DNA of 57,847 nucleotides from DATAGF01 sp963813355. GTDB taxonomy: Bacteria > Actinomycetota > Thermoleophilia > Miltoncostaeales > Miltoncostaeaceae. The position numbers and the translations under genes were made by a program. Of the stretch, positions 27,553 through 34,650 are shown piece by piece. The stretch spans positions 1 to 57,847 of the forward strand of contig CAWEYS010000009.1 of the NCBI GenBank assembly GCA_963813355.1, in the 5' to 3' direction. Below the pieces are notes generated by a model. It saw only the letters and a program-made list of their open reading frames with translations. It ran no database searches and had not been told where the DNA came from. Position 1 is the first letter of the stretch. The number at the start of each line of letters is the position of its first letter.

Positions 27553-29063
27553 CCGCGCACCCTCAGCACGAGCACGGCGAGGTCGTCGCCGAGCGGGCCT
27601 CCGTGGTGGGCGACGACCGCCTCCTCGACGCCCCGCGCGATCTCGTCGGCGGGCCGCCCGGCCAGCCCGCTCAGCAGCCCCTGCAGGCGGTCCTCGCCGA
27701 ACATCACGCCCCCGCGGCGCGCCTCGGTGACCCCGTCCGTGTAGAGCACGAGCGCGTCGCCCGGCGCGAGCTCGGCCGCGTCGTCGTGGACCCGCACCTC
27801 CGCGAACGGGCCCAGCAGCGTGCCCGGCCGGCCGAGCGGCTCCACCCGCCCCGCGGCGCGCACCAGCAGCGGCGGAGGGTGGCCGGCGCTCGACACCGTC
27901 GCCGCGACGCCGCGCCCGCCCGGGGCGAGCCGTGCGTAGGCGACGGTCGAGAAGCGCGACTCGAGGCCGCGCTCGGCGATGATCGCCTCGTTGAGCCGCT
28001 CCAGGGCGGCGCTCGGAGGCGGGTCGTCGCGCGCGAGCGCACGGATGCTGTGGCGCGCGAGCGACGTGAGGGCGGCCGCCTCGACGCCCTTCCCGCAGAC
28101 GTCCCCGATCACGGCCACCCACGAGCGTCCGGCGGCGAAGAGGTCGTAGAAGTCGCCACCCACGTCCACCCCGTCGCCCATCGGCGAGTAGCGCGCGGCC
28201 GCGTCGAGGCCGGGGAGCTCGGGCAGGGCGGGCGGGAGCAGGCTGCGCTGGAGCGTGTCCGCGATCGTGTGCTGCGCGTCGTAGAGGCGGGCGTTGTCCA
28301 CCGCGAGGCCGGCGCGCCGGCCGAGCTGGAGCGCCAGGGCGCGGTCGGCGTCCTCGTAGCGGCGGCCCGACCGCCCCATGCGGAGGGTCAGCGTCCCGAG
28401 GTCGCGGCCGCGGGCGCGCAGCGGTACGGCGATGAGGCGATCCGGGTCGGCGTCCGCCCCCTCGGGCAGGCGGGCGCCGGCGACCAGGCGGGCCTCGCCC
28501 GAGGCCTCCAGCATCTCGATGGTGCAGAAGTCGCCGAGCGTGGGTACCACGAGGGCGGCGAGGCGCGCGAGGCGCTCATCCACCCCGAGCGTCGCGTCCA
28601 GCGCCTCGCCCACGTCGAACAGCAGCTGGAGGCCCCGCTCCGCCCGCACCCGGTCGCTGATGTCGGTGACGAAGAGCCCGACGGCGACGATCTCGCCGTC
28701 GTGGCGGACCGGGTACCAGGTCGCCAGCCACGTGTGATCGCGACCGGGATCGGCCGCCGTCGGCGCGGCGACCTCCAGGTCGTCCACGGGCTCGCCGGTG
28801 TCGAGGACGCGCCGGAACGGCCCGGCGAGCGCCTCCGCCCACGGCGGCGGCATGACCTCCTGGGGCCGCCTCCCCACGAGGTCGTCGGCCGAGCAGCCCC
28901 CGATGTCGGCGAGCTCCTCGTTGACGCGCACGAAGCGCATCGCGGGATCGAAGAGCCCGAAGCCCACCGGAGCGCAGGTGATGATGGTGTGCAGGAGCTC
29001 GCGGGACTCGCGCAGCTCCCATGCCTCCGACGGCCCGCCGGTCGCCGCTGGTTCCTCGATCAC
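27549..29063 (-). CDS. PAS-GAF-SpoIIE serine phosphatase
   Basis: A 504-residue signalling protein. A PAS domain spans about residues 20-140 (ITCAPVGFGLFDPAMRFVRV), a GAF domain 150-290, and a PP2C/RsbU-type phosphatase 300-504. Metal-binding aspartates are in VGGDFYDLF and VIGDVCGKG, with a late GDDLAVLVLR. These enzymes dephosphorylate STAS anti-anti-sigma factors, and such a STAS gene lies directly upstream and coupled (GTGA at 29060-29063). The sensory input through PAS and GAF is unknown. No transmembrane segment. Confidence 0.9.
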   Translation of the reverse strand: MIEEPAATGGPSEAWELRESRELLHTIITCAPVGFGLFDPAMRFVRVNEELADIGGCSADDLVGRRPQEVMPPPWAEALAGPFRRVLDTGEPVDDLEVAAPTAADPGRDHTWLATWYPVRHDGEIVAVGLFVTDISDRVRAERGLQLLFDVGEALDATLGVDERLARLAALVVPTLGDFCTIEMLEASGEARLVAGARLPEGADADPDRLIAVPLRARGRDLGTLTLRMGRSGRRYEDADRALALQLGRRAGLAVDNARLYDAQHTIADTLQRSLLPPALPELPGLDAAARYSPMGDGVDVGGDFYDLFAAGRSWVAVIGDVCGKGVEAAALTSLARHSIRALARDDPPPSAALERLNEAIIAERGLESRFSTVAYARLAPGGRGVAATVSSAGHPPPLLVRAAGRVEPLGRPGTLLGPFAEVRVHDDAAELAPGDALVLYTDGVTEARRGGVMFGEDRLQGLLSGLAGRPADEIARGVEEAVVAHHGGPLGDDLAVLVLRVRG

Positions 29064-29410
29064 CCCTGTGCCGCGGCCGGGTCGCCGACGACCTCGATGC
29101 GGTCGGTGACCAGGGTGAGCTCGAGCACCTTGCCGACGGGGCCGCCGGGCTCCACCACCACGACCACGCGGCGTCCCTCGGCGTCGGCGCGCGTCGACGC
29201 GTCGAGGATCACCCGCAGGCCGGTGGAGTCGATGTGCACCACCTCGCGCAGGTCGACCACCAGGATCGGCGGGCGGGACTCCTCGACGGCGAGGATCGCG
29301 ACGCGCAGGTCGTCGCAGTGGGCGAGGTCCAGGTCACCCCGCACGGCGACGACGCCCCGGGCGCGATCGCTGGTGACCCCGAACGATTCCATCTCGGGCT
29401 CACTACCCAT
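29060..29410 (-). CDS. STAS-domain anti-sigma factor antagonist
   Basis: A 116-residue RsbV/SpoIIAA-type protein. The phosphorylatable serine is in VVHIDSTGLRVI, and the fold signature GDLDLAHCDDLR precedes it. In the partner-switch model the unphosphorylated form binds an anti-sigma kinase and frees a sigma factor. The phosphatase coupled downstream would generate that form. No kinase gene is in the window. The ATG at 29410 follows a promoter candidate at 29487-29492. Confidence 0.9.
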   Translation of the reverse strand: MGSEPEMESFGVTSDRARGVVAVRGDLDLAHCDDLRVAILAVEESRPPILVVDLREVVHIDSTGLRVILDASTRADAEGRRVVVVVEPGGPVGKVLELTLVTDRIEVVGDPAAAQG

Positions 29411-29476
29411 CGCCGGCCGCCCTCATGCGGAGGCGCAGGGCGCCGCGGACGGCCGCGGAAGAGGAGAACGCCTCGG

Positions 29477-29492
29477 ACACTTGTCGAGTGTA
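29477..29492 (-). promoter_or_regulatory. -10 and inverted repeat before the STAS gene
   Basis: Minus-strand TACACT (29492-29487) is a good -10, but only a weak CTGACG -35 is present, 15 bp upstream. ACACT (29477-29481) and AGTGT (29487-29491) form an inverted repeat over the -10 and start, a possible operator. Confidence 0.45.
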
Positions 29493-29509
29493 CCCCGGAC
29501 CCCCCTCCG

Positions 29510-29944
29510 TCAGCCCCCCCTTTTGGCCTCCCCCCAGAGGGTGACCGTCACCGATCGCGGCCCGCCGTCGTCGCGGTGCTCGCAGAGGTAGATGCCCTGC
29601 CAGGTGCCCAGGGCCAGGCGGCCGCCGGTCACGGGCATCGTCAGCGAGGGGCCGGTCAGGACCGACTTCACGTGGGCGGGCATGTCGTCCGGCCCCTCCA
29701 GGGTGTGGCGGAAGTAGGGCGCCCCCTCGGGCACGGCGCGGTCGAGCCACGCCGCCAGGTCGGCCCGCACGTCGGGGCTCGCGTTCTCGTTCAGGGCCAG
29801 GGAGGCCGACGTGTGGAGGACGATGACGTGAGCCAGGCCGACGCGCGTCTCGCCGATCTCGGGCACGGCCTCGAGCACCTCCCGGGTGACGAGGTGGACC
29901 CCCCGCGGCCGCGCGCGCAGCGCGAATGTCCGCTGCAGCCACAT
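29510..29944 (-). CDS. yjbQ: YjbQ family protein (UPF0047)
   Basis: A 144-residue single-domain protein. It starts MWLQRTFALRARPRGVHLVT and has the conserved segments HTSASLALNENASPDVR, LGTWQGIYLCEHRD and RHTLEGPDDMPAH. Family members have been linked to weak thiamine-phosphate synthase activity, but the main role is not settled. The ATG at 29944 is chosen because the family begins with MW(x)Q. A stretch of C residues near the gene end gives the next 100 bp an odd GC skew. Confidence 0.88.
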   Translation of the reverse strand: MWLQRTFALRARPRGVHLVTREVLEAVPEIGETRVGLAHVIVLHTSASLALNENASPDVRADLAAWLDRAVPEGAPYFRHTLEGPDDMPAHVKSVLTGPSLTMPVTGGRLALGTWQGIYLCEHRDDGGPRSVTVTLWGEAKRGG

Positions 29945-30012
29945 GGGGCCCATGCTCCCATGTCCTGTCCCTCGGACCGGGCAGGCCACACTCGCCGGTC
30001 GTCAGGGAGGGG

Positions 30013-30408
30013 TCAGGGTCCAGGGACGACGAAGAGGTCCGGCCCGCGCATGGCCGAGACGAGGAACGGCGGAGAGGCGTTGACCCGGAGGTACGCCGCC
30101 ACGCCGAGCAGACGGTCGGCCAGCTGGGCCGTGGCCGACGCCGGGACGGCGAGCCGCAGCTCGGCGACCGGCGAGGGCCAGCCGGCGCCCGCGAGCCAGC
30201 CCTCGACCCGCGCGATCGCGCCCGCGTTGACGCCCTCGATCTGGACCCCGGCGGCGAACCGCGCGCCGGTTCCGAAGAGCGCGGCCCCGGCCTCGACCGC
30301 CAGAACGACCTCCATCGGGCTCCCGGCGGACGCGACCCCGGCGGCGCTGCCGCTGCCGGGCTCGAGACAGCGGAGCCCCGTGATCCTTGCGTCGTAGGGT
30401 GCGAGCAT
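30013..30408 (-). CDS. small protein of unknown function, paralogue of the 30489 gene
   Basis: A 131-residue protein with no signal or membrane segment. It contains EVVLAVEAGAALFGTGARF, WPSPVAELRLAVPASAT and VNASPPFLVSAMRGPDLFVVP. The adjacent upstream gene product shares the pattern VxxEAGxALxxTG, WPxP, VPxxAT, VNxxPPF and a final GDxLxVxP, so the two are paralogues. Predicted fold is beta-rich. The ATG at 30408 has an AGGAG ribosome site. Function unknown. Confidence 0.65.
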   Translation of the reverse strand: MLAPYDARITGLRCLEPGSGSAAGVASAGSPMEVVLAVEAGAALFGTGARFAAGVQIEGVNAGAIARVEGWLAGAGWPSPVAELRLAVPASATAQLADRLLGVAAYLRVNASPPFLVSAMRGPDLFVVPGP

Positions 30409-30436
30409 CGTCGGCTCCTGCCCGGGAAAAGCCACC

Positions 30437-30461
30437 GGCCCGCCCCGTGGTGGGGCGGGCC
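30437..30461 (-). terminator. rho-independent-type terminator between the paralogous genes
   Basis: GGCCCGCCCC (30437-30446) and GGGGCGGGCC (30452-30461) form a perfect 10-bp stem with a 5-base loop. On the minus strand a short TTTT follows (30427-30430). It lies between the stop of the 30489 gene and the start of the 30013 gene, so expression of the second may depend on read-through. Confidence 0.8.
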
Positions 30462-30488
30462 GGGCCGGCCGGGCGTCGGCTCCCGCGA

Positions 30489-30872
30489 TTACGGGGTGAC
30501 GAGCAGCCTGTCGCCAACCGCGTGCGAGGCGTCGAACGGCGGGGCGGCGTTGTTGATGACGCGCGCCTGCGGCTCGAGGATGTCGCCCTGCTTGCCGTTG
30601 GTCGCGGCGCCGGGCACGGTGAACGTGAAGGTCTGCAGGCCGGGGTTGGGCCAGTCGGCGCTGCCGTAGTTCCCGGTGAGGTCCTGCGAGTTCAGCAGGG
30701 AGGGGTTGGTGGTGTCGGTCACGGTCATGCGAACGCGGTAGGCGCCGCCGGTCGCGTGGAGCGCGATGCCGGCCTCGGCCTCGATCGTGACGTCGAAGTT
30801 CTGTCCCTCGCGGACGTCCAGGTCGGCCGTCTCGACCGAGAGGACGTTGACGTCGTTGGGAGCGATAGCCAT
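30489..30872 (-). CDS. small protein of unknown function, beta-rich
   Basis: A 127-residue protein beginning MAIAPNDVNVLSVETADLDV. It continues with DVTIEAEAGIALHATGGAYR, NYGSADWPNPGLQTFTFTVP and NNAAPPFDASHAVGDRLLVTP. Alternating hydrophobic residues suggest a beta-sandwich. No signal peptide is seen. It is paralogous to the next gene downstream. The ATG at 30872 has a strong AAGGAG site, and a promoter is at 30924-30929. A BTAD regulator gene lies immediately upstream on the same strand. Confidence 0.65.
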   Translation of the reverse strand: MAIAPNDVNVLSVETADLDVREGQNFDVTIEAEAGIALHATGGAYRVRMTVTDTTNPSLLNSQDLTGNYGSADWPNPGLQTFTFTVPGAATNGKQGDILEPQARVINNAAPPFDASHAVGDRLLVTP

Positions 30873-30923
30873 CTGAGTGTCTCCTTACTTGGTGTCGGTA
30901 TGCGTCCTGCACACCCTGGGCCG

Positions 30924-30972
30924 ACAGTACGACTGGGGACTTAACCGGCTATTACTTGCGCGTTGAGCACTT
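30924..30972 (-). promoter_or_regulatory. promoter with three spaced ACTT repeats
   Basis: Minus-strand -10 TACTGT (30929-30924) gives a 5' leader of about 45 nt. Upstream AAGT (plus-strand ACTT) occurs at 30939, 30954 and 30969, exactly 15 bp apart. The nearest copy, read as TTAAGTC, ends 8 bp from the -10. Activator binding is plausible. Confidence 0.5.
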
Positions 30973-31000
30973 TGCGCATGGGCTCGGGCCGGAACGACGA

Positions 31001-31024
31001 CCGGCCCGCCGGGGAGCGGGCCGG
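31001..31024 (-). terminator. hairpin after the BTAD regulator gene
   Basis: CCGGCCCGC (31001-31009) pairs perfectly with GCGGGCCGG (31016-31024) around a 6-base loop, about 65 bp beyond the regulator stop. There is no T-tract. Confidence 0.55.
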
Positions 31025-31087
31025 ATCGGGACGGATCCTGCGGCGTGCCCTACATGCACACGCGGTGAGGGTCACGCCGATGGGTGC

Positions 31088-32002
31088 CTATGCCGCCATT
31101 ACGTGCGGCTTACGCCCGTTTCGCAGTGGAGCGAGGCGCAGGGCGAGACCGGGGCGGCCGAGGGCCTCGTAGCGCTCGGTCAGCAGGCGGCGCACGTCGT
31201 CGCGGTGGGGCTCGGCCGCGAGGATGCGGCGGTAGGCGCCGGCGCTCGCCTCGTGGTCTCCCAGCGCGGCGAGGGCGTCGCCGAGGTGCCCGAGCAGGTC
31301 GAGGTGGAGGCCCTCCATCTCCCGTCGGGCGGTCACGATCCACTCCTCGTAGGGCTCCTCCTCGAAGAGCGGACCGTCGTAGAGGGCGTCGGCGCGGCCG
31401 TACGCCTCGGCGGCGCCGGCGAGGTCGCCGGCGCGGCGCAGCGCGTCCCCCTCGCGGGCCAGGCGCTCGAGGTCCTCGGCGTCGACGCGCACCTCGAGCC
31501 CCGGGTCGATCGAGTAGGCCTCGTCGCGGTAGACGACGACGGGGCAGTCCCCGTAGACGGGCCGGAAGGCCCGGCGCAGCAGGGTGATCGCGACGTTGAG
31601 GCTGTTGCGGGCGGCCCGCGGCGGCGAGCCGGGCCAGAAGGCCTCCAGCAGCACGTCGCGCGGGACCGGACGCCCGCGGTGCGCGACCAGGTACTGGAGG
31701 ACGAGCCGCGAGCGGCGCGGCGGGGCGATGACCGTGCCGCCCGCGGTCAGGCGCGTGGGCCCGAGGCAGCGCACCTCGAGGGCCGGGCCCTCGGCGCAGT
31801 CGCGCGACCCGGCGGCCGACGCGCGCGTCAGCAGGCAGTCCACGCGGTCGCGGAGCCGCTCGAGCGCGCGCTCGGCGTCGCCGCCGGGCCACTCGCCGCC
31901 GACGCCGGCGAGGATCTCCTCGCACGCCCGGCAGGCGGCGATCGCCGCGGTGACCGATCCTCGATTCCGATCCACGGCGAGAGCCTGCCCCAGGGTCGTC
32001 AC
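31088..32002 (-). CDS. BTAD-type transcriptional activator, stand-alone form
   Basis: A 304-residue regulator. After an unusual N-terminal helical region of about 75 residues (AACRACEEILAGVGGEW), a winged helix spans about 75-170 (CLGPTRLTAGG, RLVLQYLVAHRGRPVPRDVL, NSLNVAITLLRRAF). A BTAD domain follows, about 175-290, with EWIVTARREMEGLHLDLLG. There is no ATPase. Such proteins bind direct repeats 11 bp apart and recruit RNA polymerase. The GTG at 32002 lies inside the third of three TCACGG repeats, suggesting autoregulation. The neighbouring small genes (30489, 30013) are its likely targets by position. Confidence 0.85.
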   Translation of the reverse strand: MTTLGQALAVDRNRGSVTAAIAACRACEEILAGVGGEWPGGDAERALERLRDRVDCLLTRASAAGSRDCAEGPALEVRCLGPTRLTAGGTVIAPPRRSRLVLQYLVAHRGRPVPRDVLLEAFWPGSPPRAARNSLNVAITLLRRAFRPVYGDCPVVVYRDEAYSIDPGLEVRVDAEDLERLAREGDALRRAGDLAGAAEAYGRADALYDGPLFEEEPYEEWIVTARREMEGLHLDLLGHLGDALAALGDHEASAGAYRRILAAEPHRDDVRRLLTERYEALGRPGLALRLAPLRNGRKPHVMAA

Positions 32003-32026
32003 GGGGGGCTCACGGGGCGCTCACGG
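31999..32026. repeat. three TCACGG direct repeats at exact 11-bp spacing
   Basis: TCACGG occurs at 31999-32004, 32010-32015 and 32021-32026, each 11 bp apart. The first overlaps the GTG start of the BTAD gene (minus strand). No TANNNT element sits at the expected 8 bp distance on either strand, so the site may repress or autoregulate, or the true start may lie elsewhere. Confidence 0.65.
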
Positions 32027-32114
32027 CCTTGATCGGCGCCGTCCCACCATGTGAATTGGGTGCGCCGGCCACCGGCGGAGGAAAGACCCGGCCGGCATCG
32101 AAGAGGGACGGGCC

Positions 32115-32288
32115 ATGAAGACCTTGATCGTCGTCATCGGAACGATCGTGATCCTCGTCATCCTCGTCTCGAGCGGGGTGCTCGGAGGGGCGATCTGCGT
32201 CAACAACGTCGGCTGCGTCTCCTCACAGGGCGACGGGATCACGGTGGACAGCCGCGAGTCGGTGACGGTGACCACCGGCAACCCGTGA
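32115..32288 (+). CDS. small membrane-anchored protein (57 residues)
   Basis: MKTLIVVIGTIVILVILVSS forms a single membrane helix or signal, followed by an outer tail with two cysteines (GGAICVNNVGCVSS) and a threonine-rich end. The ATG is preceded by a purine-rich GAAGAGGGA. Its TGA overlaps the GTG of the next gene as GTGA, which supports real translation. No family is recognised. Confidence 0.6.
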   Translation: MKTLIVVIGTIVILVILVSSGVLGGAICVNNVGCVSSQGDGITVDSRESVTVTTGNP

Positions 32289-32839
32289 GCGACGAGCGCA
32301 CCCTGCAGCCCGGCCCGTGGCGGAAGACCCCGGGCTGGCGGGCGGGGGCGTTCCTGATCGGCATCGTGCTGCTCCTGTGGTTCCTCGACTGGCTCACCGG
32401 CGACCTCGTCGATGTCGGGTGGTGGAAGCCGCTCGCGGTGGTCGTGCTCGGCATCCTGCTCAGCGTCCCCTACGGCTGGGCGTGGGTGAAGGGGCGCGCG
32501 CCCCTGCCGCCCAAGCCCGCCGCGCTCGTGCCCCAGGCGGCCGTCCAGACGGGCGAGAGCGGGAGCACATACGTGCTCGTCAACCCCTCCGGCGGCCCCT
32601 CGCGGCCCGGCCTCGGCCGCAAGACCCGCGACCTGGGCCCGGTCGCCTGGTTTCTCTACACCGTCCTGTGGCGCTGGCCCGTGATGGTGGGCGACGCGGC
32701 CCTCACGCTGTTCTGGCGCGGCATGACCCGGATCTTCGGCTTCAACGGCGGCCCGAGCATGGAGACCTTCGACCGGAGCCAAATGGAGCAGATCGACTAT
32801 CCGGACGATCACCCGCCGCCCGGTAGCCGCACCTTCTAG
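32285..32839 (+). CDS. membrane protein with two N-terminal helices, unknown function
   Basis: A 184-residue protein. Helices lie at about residues 20-38 (AFLIGIVLLLWFLDWLTG) and 46-65 (PLAVVVLGILLSVPYGWAW). A soluble region follows with YVLVNPSGGPSRPG and a third aromatic segment WFLYTVLWRWPVMVG, which may be a further membrane contact. The acidic, proline-rich C-terminus ends PPPGSRTF. The GTG at 32285 is coupled to the small gene before it. Function unknown. Confidence 0.65.
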   Translation: MSDERTLQPGPWRKTPGWRAGAFLIGIVLLLWFLDWLTGDLVDVGWWKPLAVVVLGILLSVPYGWAWVKGRAPLPPKPAALVPQAAVQTGESGSTYVLVNPSGGPSRPGLGRKTRDLGPVAWFLYTVLWRWPVMVGDAALTLFWRGMTRIFGFNGGPSMETFDRSQMEQIDYPDDHPPPGSRTF

Positions 32840-32874
32840 GTCCCAGGCCCCAAAGCCGTCACACTCTGTCTCTG

Positions 32875-34587
32875 GTGGGACGCGACGAGAGCAGCCCGGG
32901 GCCACTCGACGAGCCGATCGAGATCGAGCTGGACGGCGAGCTCCGGCACATGCGGCTGAGCGACGCGGCGCTGGCCATGGTGGGCCTGCCGGCCGAGGCC
33001 GTCGTCGGGCGCACCCCGAGCGAGACCGGCTTGCCCGCCGAGGTCGTCGTGCCGCTCGAGCGGGAGCTGCGCCTGGCCCTCGACACGGGCGAGGAGCGGC
33101 ACCTGGAGCTCGAGATGCCCACCAACGACGGCCTTCGCTGGCTCTTCCTGCGCCTGGTCCCCGACGGCGCGGGCGCGGTCCGGTTGCTCGCCAGCGACAT
33201 CACGATGCGCAAGCACGCCGAGCTGCGGCTCACCGGCGGGCACGCGGCGTTCCGAGCCCTCGTGGAGGACTCGCCCGACCCGCTCGCGCGCGTCAACGCC
33301 GACCTGAGGATCGGGTTCGTCAACTCCGCCTTCGAGCGCGCCGTGGGCCGCCCTGCCGCGGCCTTCCTGGGGCGCACGGTCGCCGAGGCGCCGCTGCCCA
33401 GCGAGCTGGCCGAGCGGTGGCAGGACGGCGTCAGCTCCGTGTTCGAGCGGGGAGAGCCCCTGGCGGCCGACTTCTCCTTCGCCGGAGAGGGCGGCACGCG
33501 CTGGTTCAGCGCCCGCCTGCTGCCCGAGCCCGGCCCCACCGGCGACGTCGAGCACGTCATCTCGGCCTTCACCGACATCACGGACCGGGTCAACCAGGAG
33601 GCCGAGCAGGCGGCCCTCCGCCGGGTCGCGACGGTCGTCGCGCGCGAGGGCGACCTGGAGGAGATCGGCCGCGTCGTGGCCGAGGAGGCCACCATCCTCC
33701 TGGGCGCCACCGGGAGCGCCGTCTACCGCTTCGAGTCGTCCGAGCTCGCCACCTGCGTGGCCGCGCACCCCCCGGCAGCCGAGGGCGCGGTCGTCTCCCC
33801 CACCATGTCGATCGGCGGCACGACGGCCACCGGCCGCACGGCCAGGACCGGGGAGGCGGCGCGGGTCAACGACTACGGGGAGCTGCCGCTCGACGACTCC
33901 GTCGAGCAGGTCCTCGCCGCCGGGCTGCGCAGCGGCATCGCGGCGCCGCTGTCGTCCGGCGGCCGCGTCTGGGGCGCGCTGACCGCCGGCTCGAGCGAGC
34001 CGCGCGCGTTCGGACCGGCCGCCGAGCGCCGCCTGGCGGCGTTCGCCGAGCTCGCGGCCATCGCCGTGGCCAACGCCGAGGCGCGCGCCGAGCTGGCGCG
34101 GCTGGCCGAGACCGACCCGCTCACGGGCCTGGCGAACCGGCGGGCATTCACGAAGGGACTCGCGGGCGAGGTCGAGCGGGCCCGCCGCCACGGGCACCTC
34201 CTGACCCTGGTCATCCTCGACCTCGACGACTTCAAGGCCATCAACGACACCCACGGCCACCAGGTCGGCGACCGGGTGCTGGCCGACGTCGGCCGCCACC
34301 TGGCGGCGACGTCGCGGGCCGGGGAGCTGGTGGCGCGGATCGGCGGGGAGGAGTTCGCCTGGATCCTCCCGCAGGTCGACGCGACGGGCGCGTTGGCCCC
34401 GGTCGAGCGGGCGCGCGCGCGGATCGCCAGCATCCACGTCAACGGCGTCAGCGGCATCACCTGCTCGGCCGGGGTCTGCGACCTCCGCGCGGCGCGGGAC
34501 GTCGACGAGCTCCAGCGCCTCGCCGACCGGGCCCTCTACGGCGCCAAGCGCGCCGGCCGCGACCGCGTGGTGGCGGCCGCCTCCTGA
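32875..34587 (+). CDS. PAS-PAS-GAF-GGDEF diguanylate cyclase
   Basis: A 570-residue cytoplasmic signalling protein. PAS domains lie at about 15-115 and 125-235, GAF at 250-400, and GGDEF at 405-570. The active-site motif RIGGEEF (about residue 487) is intact, so cyclic di-GMP synthesis is expected. The usual inhibitory-site RxxD is RAGE, so product inhibition may be weakened. DLDDFKAINDTHGHQVGD is canonical. The GTG at 32875 lies eight bases after CACTCT, a possible leaderless promoter. No phosphodiesterase is in the window. Confidence 0.9.
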   Translation: MGRDESSPGPLDEPIEIELDGELRHMRLSDAALAMVGLPAEAVVGRTPSETGLPAEVVVPLERELRLALDTGEERHLELEMPTNDGLRWLFLRLVPDGAGAVRLLASDITMRKHAELRLTGGHAAFRALVEDSPDPLARVNADLRIGFVNSAFERAVGRPAAAFLGRTVAEAPLPSELAERWQDGVSSVFERGEPLAADFSFAGEGGTRWFSARLLPEPGPTGDVEHVISAFTDITDRVNQEAEQAALRRVATVVAREGDLEEIGRVVAEEATILLGATGSAVYRFESSELATCVAAHPPAAEGAVVSPTMSIGGTTATGRTARTGEAARVNDYGELPLDDSVEQVLAAGLRSGIAAPLSSGGRVWGALTAGSSEPRAFGPAAERRLAAFAELAAIAVANAEARAELARLAETDPLTGLANRRAFTKGLAGEVERARRHGHLLTLVILDLDDFKAINDTHGHQVGDRVLADVGRHLAATSRAGELVARIGGEEFAWILPQVDATGALAPVERARARIASIHVNGVSGITCSAGVCDLRAARDVDELQRLADRALYGAKRAGRDRVVAAAS

Positions 34588-34634
34588 CACCGCCGTCGGA
34601 GCCGGGCGGATTGTCGGCTCCGGCGGCCCTCCGC

Positions 34635-34650
34635 TAGCCTCCGGCCGGTG
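34635..34650 (+). promoter_or_regulatory. leaderless -10 element of the glycoside hydrolase-like gene
   Basis: TAGCCT (34635-34640), seven bases, then the GTG at 34648. It shares its geometry with the sites at 20456 and 23284. Confidence 0.55.

Noticed and set aside
30013..30872. Phage tail or injection-system proteins
   Set aside because: The small beta-rich paralogues superficially recall tail-tube proteins, but no other phage genes are nearby.
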